Positions 16,924 through 26,089 are shown, numbered from the stretch's first letter. The stretch is 64,000 bases of DNA from Oscillospiraceae bacterium (GCA_015067545.1 SVMG01000006.1:58804-122803), one strand, 5' to 3'. Made by a program: numbers and translations. Notes: generated by a model from the sequence alone, not told the origin.

Positions 16924-18384
16924 TCAGCTATTCACCTTGTGATGACAAACAGGACTGTTGGGAGTCAATGCCTGGAAGGTATAGCCGTTTTCCAAGCCCC
17001 AGATCAAAATCTGCTCCACAGCATCCACGCTGTAATCCCAAATATCGTGCTGAAGCACCACTGCAGTCTTCTTACCCTCAATGCCCTTGATCACATTGGT
17101 GACCACCTGAGCAGTCTTCTCTGCCTTCGTTCCGCTGACGCCGCCGGCATCGCCGCTACTGACATTCCAGTCAAAATACTGGAAGCCCTGGTCTTGGACC
17201 GCCTTGGTCAGTTGGGCCATACTGACATTGCTTACCTTGTTGGAACTGCCGCCGGGGAAGCGCATCAAGGTGGTGGTTATGCCGGTTGCGTCCTTAATGA
17301 TTTTCTGCATGGCATAAAGATCATTGAAAAATGCTTCCTCGCTGGCATAGATCTCAGAATACTCATGGGTAACAGAGTGCATGCCGATGCCGTGACCGCC
17401 ATCGACGATGGCATTGAGTGTTTTTTTCATGCTGTAGCCGGTATTTACCACAAAGAAGGTAGCCTTTGCGTTATACTGCTCCAAAAGATCCAGCAGACGC
17501 TGGGTGTGCTTGCCGGGGCCATCATCAAAGGTCAGGTAGATAACTTTGCCGCCGGGGGCAATGGTGTTGGGCTGCTGAATGGGCTTTACCACCACAGTTC
17601 TCTGAGCAGTACCCGTATTGCCATGCTCGTCCGTGACGGTGTAGGTCAGGGTATAGGTTCCGGCATGATACTTGTTCACAGAACCGGAAACGACCACCTT
17701 ATCCGTGATGTCTCCGTCAATGTTGTCATTGGCGGTATAGCCCGGCTCTTCGTATGCTGTGCCTGCGTTGATGGTAATGCTGGCATCACCCTTCAGGCTA
17801 ATGGTGGGAGGCGTAAGGTCTGCTCGGACGATCTGACGCTCCACCGTGGTCTCATTACCGGAGGAGTCCTTGACCGTATAGTAGACGGTATCATTCTCCG
17901 TGCGCACCTGCACCTTGTCGGTGATATCACCGTCATAGTTGTCCTGAGCGGTATAGCCCTCTTCCTGATATTCCTCCCCGGGCAATGTCAGATGGCCGGG
18001 GATCGTCTGCAGCGTGATCACCGGTGCCGTGGTATCCACCACCCGGACTTCCCGCTCCACAGTTTCTGTTTTCCACAAATATTGAGCCTTATAGACGATG
18101 GTGTAGGTTCCCAGCTTTGTCATATCCACCGAGCCGGAGATCTGCACTTCCACCTCTTTACCGTTAGCTGTTGCCGTTGCACCGGGCTCCTGATAGGTAT
18201 CTTGTCCGTAGACCAAGGTCAGCGGATCCGTACCCCCATTGACCGTCAGCTGAAGCTCGATGCTCAGCGTTGCAGCCAAAAAGATGAGCAGCGCCAGCGC
18301 GATCGCGCTGATACCGGCAATGACCAACAGATTTTTCTTTCCCATTCCACTGAACATTCCGCGGCTTCTGTCTCTGTTTGCCAT
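16924..18384 (-). CDS. Membrane-anchored polysaccharide deacetylase with Ig-like (DUF5011) repeats
   Basis: 486 residues. One transmembrane helix (~18-40) is followed by three DUF5011-type Ig-like repeats (~45-265, each with a DNYDGDITDKV-type motif) and a NodB domain with the full active motif TFDDGPGKH, HSVTH, RFPGGSS and a late LQHDI. It should deacetylate a surface polysaccharide or peptidoglycan at a distance from the membrane. I used the ATG at 18384 because GGGAGGAAACT precedes it; an ATG 5 codons earlier overlaps that site. Confidence 0.92.
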   Translation of the reverse strand: MANRDRSRGMFSGMGKKNLLVIAGISAIALALLIFLAATLSIELQLTVNGGTDPLTLVYGQDTYQEPGATATANGKEVEVQISGSVDMTKLGTYTIVYKAQYLWKTETVEREVRVVDTTAPVITLQTIPGHLTLPGEEYQEEGYTAQDNYDGDITDKVQVRTENDTVYYTVKDSSGNETTVERQIVRADLTPPTISLKGDASITINAGTAYEEPGYTANDNIDGDITDKVVVSGSVNKYHAGTYTLTYTVTDEHGNTGTAQRTVVVKPIQQPNTIAPGGKVIYLTFDDGPGKHTQRLLDLLEQYNAKATFFVVNTGYSMKKTLNAIVDGGHGIGMHSVTHEYSEIYASEEAFFNDLYAMQKIIKDATGITTTLMRFPGGSSNKVSNVSMAQLTKAVQDQGFQYFDWNVSSGDAGGVSGTKAEKTAQVVTNVIKGIEGKKTAVVLQHDIWDYSVDAVEQILIWGLENGYTFQALTPNSPVCHHKVNS

Positions 18385-18452
18385 AGTTTCCTCCCACATA
18401 TCACATTACATATCTATTGTTCCCATACGGGATGCAGCGAATGACCCCTCAC

Positions 18453-19292
18453 TTACAGATTGGCCAAAAACAAGGATTTTATCAAATCCGGCAGAACTTC
18501 TTCAAATTTCACGCCGTACCAATGGGCTGGCTCTTTCCATGTTTTTTCGATGCACTTGGCGGTATAATCCGCAGCGATCGCCACCGCATCCGTCATGGAC
18601 TTTCCCTGTTGCCATGCGCCAACAAATGCAGAGGCAAACACATCACCGGTGCCGTGGAAGCTCTTAGGGATCTTCCTGTGAACATAGTGCCAACGCGTGC
18701 CCTTTTGCGACACCAAAACACCTGTTTCATCTTCCCGGTAACCAATTCCCGTGAGCACCACATTGGGCGCGATTTTTTCCAGCTTTTCCATCAATGCTGA
18801 GACATATGCCTCGTCCAGCTTCTGCTGATAGGGCGTTCCGGTCATGAAGCAGGCCTCTGTCACATTGGGCAGGATCACATCCGCCGAGGCGCAAAGATCC
18901 CGCATAGCCAGAGCATACTTTTCATCAAAGCCTGCGTACAGTTTTCCATGGTCGCCCATGGCAGGGTCTACGATCCGCATTCCGCCGGAAACCAGCATGG
19001 TGTCAAAAATTCGCTTCACAAAGTCCATATGTCTGGTATTTCCAAGATAGCCGGTATACACCGCATCAAAGGTAAACTTTTGATCCTGCCAGTGATCCAA
19101 AATGCCCTCAAAATCCTCAGTTAGATCCTTAATGTGCGGCATTCCGAAGCCACCTGTATGGGTGGAAAGCACCGCAGACGGCAAAATACAGGTCTCATGT
19201 CCACAGGCGGACAAAATAGGCAATGCCACAGTGATGGAGCACTGTCCCAAGCAGGAAATATCCTGCACCGTTAAAATTCTCTGATACGCCAT
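18453..19292 (-). CDS. Pyridoxamine/pyridoxal kinase
   Basis: 279 residues of the ribokinase-like PdxK/PdxY family. ILTVQDISCLGQCS at the start, VDPAMGDHGKLY for the substrate loop and FHGTGDVFASAF for the phosphate-binding and catalytic Asp motif (GTGDxF) are visible. It phosphorylates B6 vitamers for PLP salvage. The ATG follows GGAGGAATTATT and a good promoter (TTGACT-N16-TATAAT). It is followed by 53 bp and then the region before the deacetylase. Confidence 0.92.
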   Translation of the reverse strand: MAYQRILTVQDISCLGQCSITVALPILSACGHETCILPSAVLSTHTGGFGMPHIKDLTEDFEGILDHWQDQKFTFDAVYTGYLGNTRHMDFVKRIFDTMLVSGGMRIVDPAMGDHGKLYAGFDEKYALAMRDLCASADVILPNVTEACFMTGTPYQQKLDEAYVSALMEKLEKIAPNVVLTGIGYREDETGVLVSQKGTRWHYVHRKIPKSFHGTGDVFASAFVGAWQQGKSMTDAVAIAADYTAKCIEKTWKEPAHWYGVKFEEVLPDLIKSLFLANL

Positions 19293-19313
19293 AATAATTC
19301 CTCCAGTTTTCCT

Positions 19314-19341
19314 ATTATAACACTCCCGTGACGAAAGTCAA
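19314..19341 (-). promoter_or_regulatory. SigA-type promoter of the pyridoxamine kinase gene
   Basis: Minus strand -35 TTGACT (19336-19341), 16-bp spacer, -10 TATAAT (19314-19319). It begins only 3 bp past the terminator of the transporter upstream. Confidence 0.8.
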
Positions 19342-19343
19342 CG

Positions 19344-19370
19344 AAAAAGGCCTGCAAACGCAGACCTTTT
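19344..19370 (-). terminator. Terminator of the AEC transporter gene
   Basis: On the minus strand AAAGGTCTGC and GCAGGCCTTT pair (one G-T pair) around a 4-base loop, followed by T. It lies 7 bp after the transporter stop. Confidence 0.75.
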
Positions 19371-19377
19371 CTTTGCA

Positions 19378-20286
19378 TCAGAGCAGAAAATACAGACAGA
19401 TCGGTATGGTCACCATGGACACTATTGTGCTGATCAAAACTGTGGCTGCACCCAGGCGGCAATCTTTATCCACCAACTTTGGGAAAACGATGGTGTTCAT
19501 ACCGCAGGGCATGGCGTACAAAAGCACTGCAGGCAGCAAAGCGAATGTAAAACCGCACAGTTTCACCAGCACCCACACAAGCACGGGCATCAGTGCCAGG
19601 CGTACAGCACAGATAACATACACTTTCTTGTTACACAGCAATTCCTTGATGGAAAACTGGGAGATTGCCATACCGGTCAGCATCATGCTGATCGGTGCTA
19701 CACAGTCGCTGCCCATCTTAGCGATCTCAAACACCGTGTTTGGCAGCTTCAGACCGGTAATTCCCACAAAACAGCCTGTCAGGATGCCGAACATACTGGG
19801 GGTAAAAATCTTTTGCAACAGGGATTTTTGTCCATTTCCGGCCGTCAGCATATTATAGCCCACGGTATTGATGTACATGGTCATGGGAAGACCAAACATC
19901 ATACAGTCCAGCATACCGGCTGTTCCATATACTGCCTCAGCCAAAGGATATCCCATATAGCCGATATTGGCCATGGACATAGAGTGCTCGTTCACATTTC
20001 TTTCATAGGGTTCGCCGCCCAGAAGTCTGCTGATGAGCTTTGCCATGATGACGACCACCGGGATCAAACCCAGGGAAACCAGCAGAAGAAAGCCCTTTTC
20101 CTGCAGATACGCCACGGTGAACTGTCCGGAAAAGGTCTTAAAGGACATGAGCGGAAACAAAATATATATCAGCACCACCGAAAGCACTTTGCTCTGATCC
20201 GGTTTTACCAGTTTTACCTTGCACAGGATATAACCGATAACGCAGAATGTTACCAAAATAAAGACCTGTTCAAACATTGCCAGCAT
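19378..20286 (-). CDS. AEC-family (auxin efflux carrier-like) transporter
   Basis: 302 residues, almost all hydrophobic, with about ten predicted helices in two similar halves. The N-terminal VFILVTFCVIGYILCKVKLV and the NxxxxGYPL segment (ANIGYMGYPLAEA) match the AEC/membrane transport family, whose bacterial members move organic acids such as malate. The start follows GGGAGGCGATAAAGCA. It stands alone between pdxK and prfC; the substrate is unknown. Confidence 0.88.
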   Translation of the reverse strand: MLAMFEQVFILVTFCVIGYILCKVKLVKPDQSKVLSVVLIYILFPLMSFKTFSGQFTVAYLQEKGFLLLVSLGLIPVVVIMAKLISRLLGGEPYERNVNEHSMSMANIGYMGYPLAEAVYGTAGMLDCMMFGLPMTMYINTVGYNMLTAGNGQKSLLQKIFTPSMFGILTGCFVGITGLKLPNTVFEIAKMGSDCVAPISMMLTGMAISQFSIKELLCNKKVYVICAVRLALMPVLVWVLVKLCGFTFALLPAVLLYAMPCGMNTIVFPKLVDKDCRLGAATVLISTIVSMVTIPICLYFLL

Positions 20287-20356
20287 TGCTTTATCGCCTC
20301 CCTGGGGGGATTATAAGGCCTCAGGCAGAAAATAGCAAGCAATTTTCATGTTTTGC

Positions 20357-20385
20357 TTGTAAAATATCTATGAATATGATAGAAT
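20357..20385 (+). promoter_or_regulatory. SigA-type promoter of prfC
   Basis: TTGTAA (20357-20362), 17-bp spacer, TAGAAT (20380-20385), giving a leader of about 95 bases before prfC. That leader holds a 6-codon reading frame. Confidence 0.7.
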
Positions 20386-20423
20386 TATTTGGATATAGTA
20401 TAAATCTGTTTCGGAGGCTTCTT

Positions 20424-20444
20424 ATGCACAACGGCCCGATCTAG
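20424..20444 (+). CDS. Possible leader peptide (6 residues) before prfC
   Basis: ATG at 20424 lies 6 bases after a GGAGG (20413-20417) and reads M-H-N-G-P-I then TAG. It ends 45 bases before the prfC start. A strong ribosome site on a minigene ahead of a release-factor gene could be regulatory, but chance is possible. Confidence 0.3.
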   Translation: MHNGPI

Positions 20445-20489
20445 CTTTTTCTCCGATCTATGGATAACTATCATTTTTGGAGGAAAAAC

Positions 20490-22082
20490 ATGTCTAATCT
20501 AACACAAGAAATCAGCCGGCGGCGCACCTTTGCCATCATCTCCCACCCCGACGCCGGTAAAACAACATTAACTGAAAAATTCCTGCTGTACGGCGGCGCC
20601 ATCGCCCAGGCCGGTGTCGTCAAGGGCAAGAAAAACTCCCGTGCGGCTACATCCGACTGGATGGAGATCGAAAAGCAGCGCGGTATTTCTGTCACCAGTT
20701 CCGTTATGCAGTTCCAGTACAACGGCTTCTGCATCAACATTCTGGACACCCCCGGTCACCAGGACTTCTCCGAGGATACCTATCGCACACTGATGGCTGC
20801 GGACTCCGCGGTCATGGTCATTGACGGTGCGAAGGGTGTCGAGCCTCAGACCCGGAAGCTCTTTAAGGTCTGCGCCATGCGTCACATTCCCATTTTCACC
20901 TTCATCAACAAGATGGACCGGGAGACAAAGGATCCCTTTGACCTGCTGGAAGAGGTGGAGCGGGAGTTGGGCATCGAGACCTACGCCATGAACTGGCCCA
21001 TTGGCAGCGGCAAGGACTTCCAGGGCGTTTATGACCGGGAAAAGGCCGAGCTGCTGTTCTTCTCCGGTATCTCCGGCAAGAACCGGGCAGACCGTCAGTC
21101 CGTGGATCTGTACGATCCTCAGGTGGCCGAGCTTTTGGATTCAGAGGCCAAGCATCAGCAACTCATTGACGATGTGGAGCTTCTCTCCGCCGGTCGTGAA
21201 ATGGATATGGAAGAAGTCCGCTGTGGACGGCTGAGCCCTGTATTCTTCGGCTCTGCGCTGACCAACTTCGGCATTGAGCCCTTCCTGGAATCCTTCCTGA
21301 AGCTGACGCCCCCGCCCCTGCCCCGCACCGCAGACTGCGGCACGATTGATACCTTCAGCCCGGATTTCTCTGCCTTCGTGTTTAAGATCCAGGCAAACAT
21401 GAACAAGGCCCACCGTGACCGTCTGGCCTTCATGCGCATTTGCTCCGGCAAATTCCAGCGGGATACGGAATATTACCATGTCCAGGGCAACAAGAAGATG
21501 CGCCTTTCCCAGCCGCAGCAGCTGATGGCGGCAGAGCGGGAAATTGTGGACGAAGCCTACGCAGGTGACGTGATCGGCGTATTCGATCCAGGTATTTTCG
21601 CCATCGGTGATACCATTACTGTACCCGGCAAAAAATTCTCCTATGCCGGCATGCCCACCTTTGCGCCTGAGCATTTTTGCCGGGTCAGCGCCAAGGATTC
21701 CATGAAGCGCAAGCAGTTCGTTAAGGGCACGGAACAGATCGCCCAGGAGGGTGCGATCCAGATCTTCAAGCTCCCTTACTCCGGTATGGAAGAAGTGATC
21801 GTGGGTGTGGTTGGCGTTCTGCAGCTGGAAGTGTTCCAGTATCGGATGAAAAATGAGTACGGTGTGGATCTGCGGATGGAGACCTTGCCCTATGAGGAGA
21901 TCCGTCTCATCGAAAGCTACCCAGGTGATCTGAACGATCTAAATCTGGGCTCGGATGCAGAGCTCCTGGAGGACTACCGAGGCCGCAATCTGCTGGTGTT
22001 CAGCAGCTTCTGGGCCATTGACTTCACCTGTAAAAAGAATCCCGGACTGGTCTTGAAAGAGATCGTCGTAGAGGAAGGATAA
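20490..22082 (+). CDS. prfC: Peptide chain release factor 3
   Basis: 530 residues. GTPase motifs are HPDAGKTT (19-26), QRGISVTSS, DTPGHQDF and NKMDRE, followed by domain II and the RF3 C-terminus (VGVVGVLQLEVFQYRM). RF3 recycles RF1/RF2 after termination. I used the ATG at 20490, preceded by TTTTTGGAGGAAAAAC; an in-frame ATG 30 bp upstream contains that site. It is monocistronic, with its own promoter and terminator. Confidence 0.96.
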   Translation: MSNLTQEISRRRTFAIISHPDAGKTTLTEKFLLYGGAIAQAGVVKGKKNSRAATSDWMEIEKQRGISVTSSVMQFQYNGFCINILDTPGHQDFSEDTYRTLMAADSAVMVIDGAKGVEPQTRKLFKVCAMRHIPIFTFINKMDRETKDPFDLLEEVERELGIETYAMNWPIGSGKDFQGVYDREKAELLFFSGISGKNRADRQSVDLYDPQVAELLDSEAKHQQLIDDVELLSAGREMDMEEVRCGRLSPVFFGSALTNFGIEPFLESFLKLTPPPLPRTADCGTIDTFSPDFSAFVFKIQANMNKAHRDRLAFMRICSGKFQRDTEYYHVQGNKKMRLSQPQQLMAAEREIVDEAYAGDVIGVFDPGIFAIGDTITVPGKKFSYAGMPTFAPEHFCRVSAKDSMKRKQFVKGTEQIAQEGAIQIFKLPYSGMEEVIVGVVGVLQLEVFQYRMKNEYGVDLRMETLPYEEIRLIESYPGDLNDLNLGSDAELLEDYRGRNLLVFSSFWAIDFTCKKNPGLVLKEIVVEEG

Positions 22083-22084
22083 GC

Positions 22085-22116
22085 AAAGAGCCTGTTGCTT
22101 TTGCAACAGGCTCTTT
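22085..22116. terminator. Bidirectional terminator between prfC and murA
   Basis: A perfect 14-bp stem (22085-22098 with 22103-22116, loop TTTT) with A and T flanks, placed between the convergent ends of prfC and murA. Confidence 0.9.
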
Positions 22117-22118
22117 TA

Positions 22119-23384
22119 TTAGTCTTCAACTCTGCGGATCTTTGCACCAAGATCGGTGAGTTTCTCGATCAGACGCTCATAGCCACGCTCCACATAATGG
22201 ACATTTTTGACCCAGGTAGTACCCTTTGCAGCCAAACCTGCAATGATCAGTGCCGCACCGGCACGCAGATCCTTGGCACTGACAGTGACACCGTACAGCT
22301 CCTCAACGCCGGTGACGATGGCAGTTTTTCCGCTGATCTGAATGTCCGCGCCCATGCTCTCCAGCTCTGTGCAGTAGCCGAAGAAACGGGTTTCATATAC
22401 ACTCTCCGTCAAGCGGCTGACACCGGAGGCCAGGGCCATGCACACGCAGATCTGCGCCTGCATATCCGTCGGAAAGCCCGGATAAGGATGGGTCTTGACC
22501 GTTGTATGACACAGCCGGCCCTTCATGCGGACACGGATAGCATCATCATAATCGATCACCTCAGCGCCCATTTCCTCCAGCTTGGAGGTAATGCACTCCA
22601 TGTGCTTGGGGATAACATTTTTCACCAGAACGTCACCACCGGTGGCAACAGTGGCCGCCATATAAGTGCCTGCCTCGATCTGGTCGGGGATGATCGCATA
22701 TGTACCGCCCTTGAGACTTTCCACGCCGGTGATCTTGATGGTATCCGTACCGGCGCCGGAGATCCGGGCGCCCATGGTATTGAGGAAGTTGGCCAAGTCA
22801 ACAATATGAGGCTCTTTGGCAGCATTTTCAATAAAGGTCTGCCCGGGGAGCAGGGTCGCGGCGATCATAATATTCACCGTGGCGCCTACGGATGCCATAT
22901 CCAAACTGATACGGTTACCCTTCAGGCCATTGGCACCTGGCTTCAGCGCTACATATTCCTCTGTCTCCTCCACCGCAGCACCCAGGCCGCGGAAGCCCTT
23001 GATGTGCTGGTCAATGGGACGGACTGCAAAATTACAGCCACCGGGCAGCGCAACATGGGCCTTATGAAAGCGTCCCAGCAATGCGCCCATGAAATAGTAG
23101 CTTGCGCGAAGCTTTTTAACCAATTCGGTCTCCGGCTCCGTACCGGAAACATTGGTGCTGTCAAGCACCACAACACCGGTCTCCGGGTGCGATACCATAA
23201 CGCCCAAGCCCTCCAAAATAGAAAGCAGGATCCGCACATCGGAAATATCGGGAACATTTTCAATTCGGCACTCGCCCTTTACAAGCAGGGCGGCAGGCAA
23301 TATGGCAACCGCTGCATTTTTCGCGCCGCTGATGGTGACGCTGCCCTGCAATGGGGTTCCGCCAATAATTTCATATCGAGCCAA
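22119..23384 (-). CDS. murA: UDP-N-acetylglucosamine 1-carboxyvinyltransferase
   Basis: 421 residues, full length EPSP-synthase fold. Lys22-Asn23 (ISGAKNAAV) and the loop LPGGCN with catalytic Cys117 are present, so the enzyme should be fosfomycin-sensitive in principle. It makes enolpyruvyl-UDP-GlcNAc, the first committed step of peptidoglycan synthesis. The start is a TTG 10 bases after AAGGAG. It has its own promoter (TTTACA-N17-TATAAT). Confidence 0.97.
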   Translation of the reverse strand: MARYEIIGGTPLQGSVTISGAKNAAVAILPAALLVKGECRIENVPDISDVRILLSILEGLGVMVSHPETGVVVLDSTNVSGTEPETELVKKLRASYYFMGALLGRFHKAHVALPGGCNFAVRPIDQHIKGFRGLGAAVEETEEYVALKPGANGLKGNRISLDMASVGATVNIMIAATLLPGQTFIENAAKEPHIVDLANFLNTMGARISGAGTDTIKITGVESLKGGTYAIIPDQIEAGTYMAATVATGGDVLVKNVIPKHMECITSKLEEMGAEVIDYDDAIRVRMKGRLCHTTVKTHPYPGFPTDMQAQICVCMALASGVSRLTESVYETRFFGYCTELESMGADIQISGKTAIVTGVEELYGVTVSAKDLRAGAALIIAGLAAKGTTWVKNVHYVERGYERLIEKLTDLGAKIRRVED

Positions 23385-23436
23385 GGATGATCCACTCCTT
23401 GCGAAAATTCAAATTAGGCCCTTTAGGGCATTGATA

Positions 23437-23465
23437 ATTATACCATACCAAAAGAGTTATGTAAA
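23437..23465 (-). promoter_or_regulatory. SigA-type promoter of murA
   Basis: Minus strand TTTACA (23460-23465), 17-bp spacer, TATAAT (23437-23442). The leader also holds a 4-bp GCCC/GGGC hairpin at 23418-23429. Confidence 0.82.
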
Positions 23466-23474
23466 GCCCATTTT

Positions 23475-24770
23475 TCACCGAAAATGGCGCAAACCCTTGG
23501 GATAATGATTTTTTAATTGTACACAATCTCCCTTTCCCCAGCCGACAGGATAACTGTCCACGCACACAAGACACCAGCCCTTTTTATGGGAGGGAATCAC
23601 GTTGCCGCATAAGTAATCCTGTATTTCCCGGCTATTGGAGTCCAGGTTTTCTGTGTTACTGCACTCTTTCAACCACAGAGCCAGCCCATGGGCAGGCTCA
23701 AAACGGTCCTTCTTCAACTCACCAAGCTCCAGACCCGGCCGCAGCACCTTCAAGCCCTTCAGAGACGGCATATCCATCGGAGCCCAGAAAACGCGGCTGC
23801 CAAAGGTCACTGCCTTGCCCTCCGGCAGCTGAATACCAAGCTGTTTTGCAAATTCGCTCCACAATTTCGGTAGCTTTTCTCCCGGATCGCCCTGTCCGGC
23901 AGCGGTCTCATGACCCTTCCGCCGTAATACCGCGCCAAAATGACCCTCCCCTAACAGTTTATGGGGCCACATGCGAAATTGTCCCTCTCCTGCGGGAGTG
24001 AACCAGGGCGCATCCACCTTTTCCGGCTCGAAATCCGGGTGGCGAGCTAAAAATTCTGTCACCGCTTGCTCATTTTCCTGGGGTGCAAAGGTGCAGGTAG
24101 AGTACACCAGCCGTCCGCCGGGGCGCACCAGGAGCGCACCGGCATCCAAAATTTCTGCCTGCCGCCGGGCACACATTTCCACTGTTTCCAAGCTCCAGTC
24201 CGCCACCGCCGCTTCTTCCTTGCGGAACATGCCCTCACCGGAGCAAGGGGCATCAATAAGCACCCGGTCAAAATATCCCGGCAGACGCTCTGCCAGCCGA
24301 TCAGGCGTTTCATTGGTGACCAGCGCATTGGCGATACCCAGGCGTTCGATATTTCCGCTGAGTATTTTTGCCCGTTTAGGACTATACTCATTGCACAGCA
24401 AAAAGCCCTTCCCCATCAGCCGTCCGGCAATTTGGGTGCTCTTGCCGCCGGGGGCAGCACACAGATCGCAGATGCGTTCACCGGGCTGGGGATCTAATAA
24501 CGCCACCGCAGACATGGCACTGGCTTCCTGCAAATAATAGACACCGGCGTCGTGATAAGGATGCAGACCGGGCCGGGCTTCCGGATCGTAGTAATAGCCC
24601 ATAGGCTCCCAGGGCACAGCATCTCCCACAAAAGGCAGGCTGGGCTTCTCCCCTTTCAGCGGATTCAAGCGCAGTGCCACTGCCCGGGGACGCTCAAGGC
24701 TTTGCAGAAATGCCGGATATTCCTCTCCCAGCTGATGCTTCATCCGATCTAAAAATTCTTGAGGCAGCAT
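23475..24770 (-). CDS. RsmF-like rRNA m5C methyltransferase (NOL1/NOP2/Sun family)
   Basis: 431 residues. A short RNA-binding N-terminus leads to the catalytic domain: CAAPGGKSTQ (SAM loop), the two cysteines in DAPCSGEG and STCTFAPQENE, then an RsmF-type C-terminal region. Such enzymes make m5C in 16S rRNA. The ATG follows AAGGAGG. It lies 16 bp after the VanZ gene on the same strand. Confidence 0.93.
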   Translation of the reverse strand: MLPQEFLDRMKHQLGEEYPAFLQSLERPRAVALRLNPLKGEKPSLPFVGDAVPWEPMGYYYDPEARPGLHPYHDAGVYYLQEASAMSAVALLDPQPGERICDLCAAPGGKSTQIAGRLMGKGFLLCNEYSPKRAKILSGNIERLGIANALVTNETPDRLAERLPGYFDRVLIDAPCSGEGMFRKEEAAVADWSLETVEMCARRQAEILDAGALLVRPGGRLVYSTCTFAPQENEQAVTEFLARHPDFEPEKVDAPWFTPAGEGQFRMWPHKLLGEGHFGAVLRRKGHETAAGQGDPGEKLPKLWSEFAKQLGIQLPEGKAVTFGSRVFWAPMDMPSLKGLKVLRPGLELGELKKDRFEPAHGLALWLKECSNTENLDSNSREIQDYLCGNVIPSHKKGWCLVCVDSYPVGWGKGDCVQLKNHYPKGLRHFR

Positions 24771-24786
24771 AGCGCCCCTCCTTTTC

Positions 24787-25305
24787 TTATGCTTTTTTCT
24801 TTTTGGAGCTTCGGTGTGTCAGCCGCCACAGTCCGTAGCCCAGCATAATGCCGATCATGTTCAGCAGTACATCGTCAATGTCAAACCGCCCCCGGAGGGT
24901 CAGAAGCTGACAAATCTCCACGGCAAAAATGGACAACGTGCCCGCCAAAAATACCTTCCAGGCTTTCCGAAGTCTCTGCCACATGGCCGGCAAAAATGCG
25001 CCATAGGGCACAAACATTGCAATGTTTCCCAGAATGTTAATCACGGCAACTGCCGCTTGATAACGGTATACACTGGCCGCTTCCCACTTTGCAATATAAT
25101 ATTCCGGGCGCATCAGCACATCCAAGTAATTACCCACAGTCTTCCATGGAATCCAATTGCAGTTTCTTTGAATTTGCTCCCAGTAGGTCAAGCCATCTGT
25201 TGCCGTTCGCGTTCTGAAAAACAGAAAATATAGCATGATCCCAGCATAAGCCAAAAACAGGAGTGCCTCCCAAGGGTTTCGTTTTTTCTCCTTCTTAGCC
25301 ATCAT
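24787..25305 (-). CDS. VanZ-family membrane protein
   Basis: 172 residues with four predicted helices and the VanZ signature: NWIPWKTVGNY, an INILGNIAMFVPYGAFLP motif, then FDIDDVLLNMIG. VanZ-like proteins are linked to teicoplanin resistance or are of unknown envelope function. I used the ATG pair at 25305/25302, behind GGAGATGAT; the frame opens 9 codons earlier, but that part lies in the rex terminator. Confidence 0.85.
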   Translation of the reverse strand: MMAKKEKKRNPWEALLFLAYAGIMLYFLFFRTRTATDGLTYWEQIQRNCNWIPWKTVGNYLDVLMRPEYYIAKWEAASVYRYQAAVAVINILGNIAMFVPYGAFLPAMWQRLRKAWKVFLAGTLSIFAVEICQLLTLRGRFDIDDVLLNMIGIMLGYGLWRLTHRSSKKKKA

Positions 25306-25320
25306 ATCATCTCCATGCAG

Positions 25321-25356
25321 AAAATGTGCCATCCTCTGTTTTCAGGGGATGGCACA
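25321..25356 (-). terminator. Terminator of rex
   Basis: A 14-bp stem (25325-25338 with 25343-25356, one wobble pair, loop TTTT) followed on the minus strand by four T. It lies 6 bp past the rex stop. Confidence 0.8.
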
Positions 25357-25362
25357 ACAAAA

Positions 25363-26001
25363 TCATTTCTTCTCCTTCATTTGCGCCTGCAGGTGCATAC
25401 TCAGCACCGCCAAAGAGGTTGCCATGTTTTCATATTGCACCAGAATTCCCTCAGGCACCTCCAAATGCGAAGTTGCAAAGGACCACACAGCCTTGATGCC
25501 ACACTCAATTAGTTGGTCGCAGACCTTCTGGGCGTGCTGTGCAGGCACAGTGATGATGCCCATAAGCACCTTATTCGCCTTGCAAAAGCTTTCCAGCTGC
25601 TCCATAGGATAAATGGGTGTGCCCTCCTGGGTCTGCGCCGCAGAGGGTTCTACATCAAACGCCGCCAAAATATTCAGACCGTATGCCTTAAAGCCGCTGT
25701 AACCGCACAAGGCCTGCCCCAGCTTGCCTGCGCCGATCAGCACGGCATCCGTGGTATTATCATAGCCCAAGAACTGCTCGATATCATCAATGAGGCTCTC
25801 CCGCAGGTAGCCGATCTTGGGGCGGCCTCCGTCGGATACCATGGCAAGATCCTTGCGGACCTGCACCTCGCCCATGCCGAGGGCTGCTGCCAATGCGGTA
25901 GCGGAAATATAGGGCGAACCGGTACTGGGAATCGTCTTCAGATAAGCCAGATATCCCGGCAGCCGCTTCAATACGGATTTGGAAATCTCCTTGCGTGTCA
26001 T
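25363..26001 (-). CDS. rex: Redox-sensing transcriptional repressor Rex
   Basis: 212 residues. An N-terminal winged helix (residues ~5-75, with EVQVRKDLA as recognition helix and GRPKIGY in the wing) leads to a Rossmann domain with GAGKLGQAL near 90-97 and a swapped C-terminal helix. Rex senses NADH/NAD+ and represses fermentation genes at high NAD+. I used the ATG at 26001 after GGAGGTATTACC; the frame is open further up but crosses the promoter. Three evenly spaced ATCGAT boxes lie between promoter and start. Confidence 0.95.
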   Translation of the reverse strand: MTRKEISKSVLKRLPGYLAYLKTIPSTGSPYISATALAAALGMGEVQVRKDLAMVSDGGRPKIGYLRESLIDDIEQFLGYDNTTDAVLIGAGKLGQALCGYSGFKAYGLNILAAFDVEPSAAQTQEGTPIYPMEQLESFCKANKVLMGIITVPAQHAQKVCDQLIECGIKAVWSFATSHLEVPEGILVQYENMATSLAVLSMHLQAQMKEKK

Positions 26002-26017
26002 GGTAATACCTCCGGTA

Positions 26018-26055
26018 ATCGATACAAAATCATATCGATACGATTTTATATCGAT
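26018..26055. repeat. Three ATCGAT boxes at exact 16-bp spacing in the rex leader
   Basis: ATCGAT at 26018-26023, 26034-26039 and 26050-26055. The middle copy is the centre of a larger imperfect palindrome (AAAATC...GATTTT). The array touches the -10 hexamer and covers the start of the transcript, a classic repressor position. Confidence 0.7.
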
Positions 26056-26082
26056 TATAACAGAGATTCCTTCAATATGCAA
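26054..26082 (-). promoter_or_regulatory. SigA-type promoter of rex
   Basis: Minus strand TTGCAT (26077-26082), 17-bp spacer, TATAAT (26054-26059). It starts just after the sigE stop, so rex is transcribed apart from spoIIGA-sigE. Confidence 0.82.
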
Positions 26083-26089
26083 GATTTTT

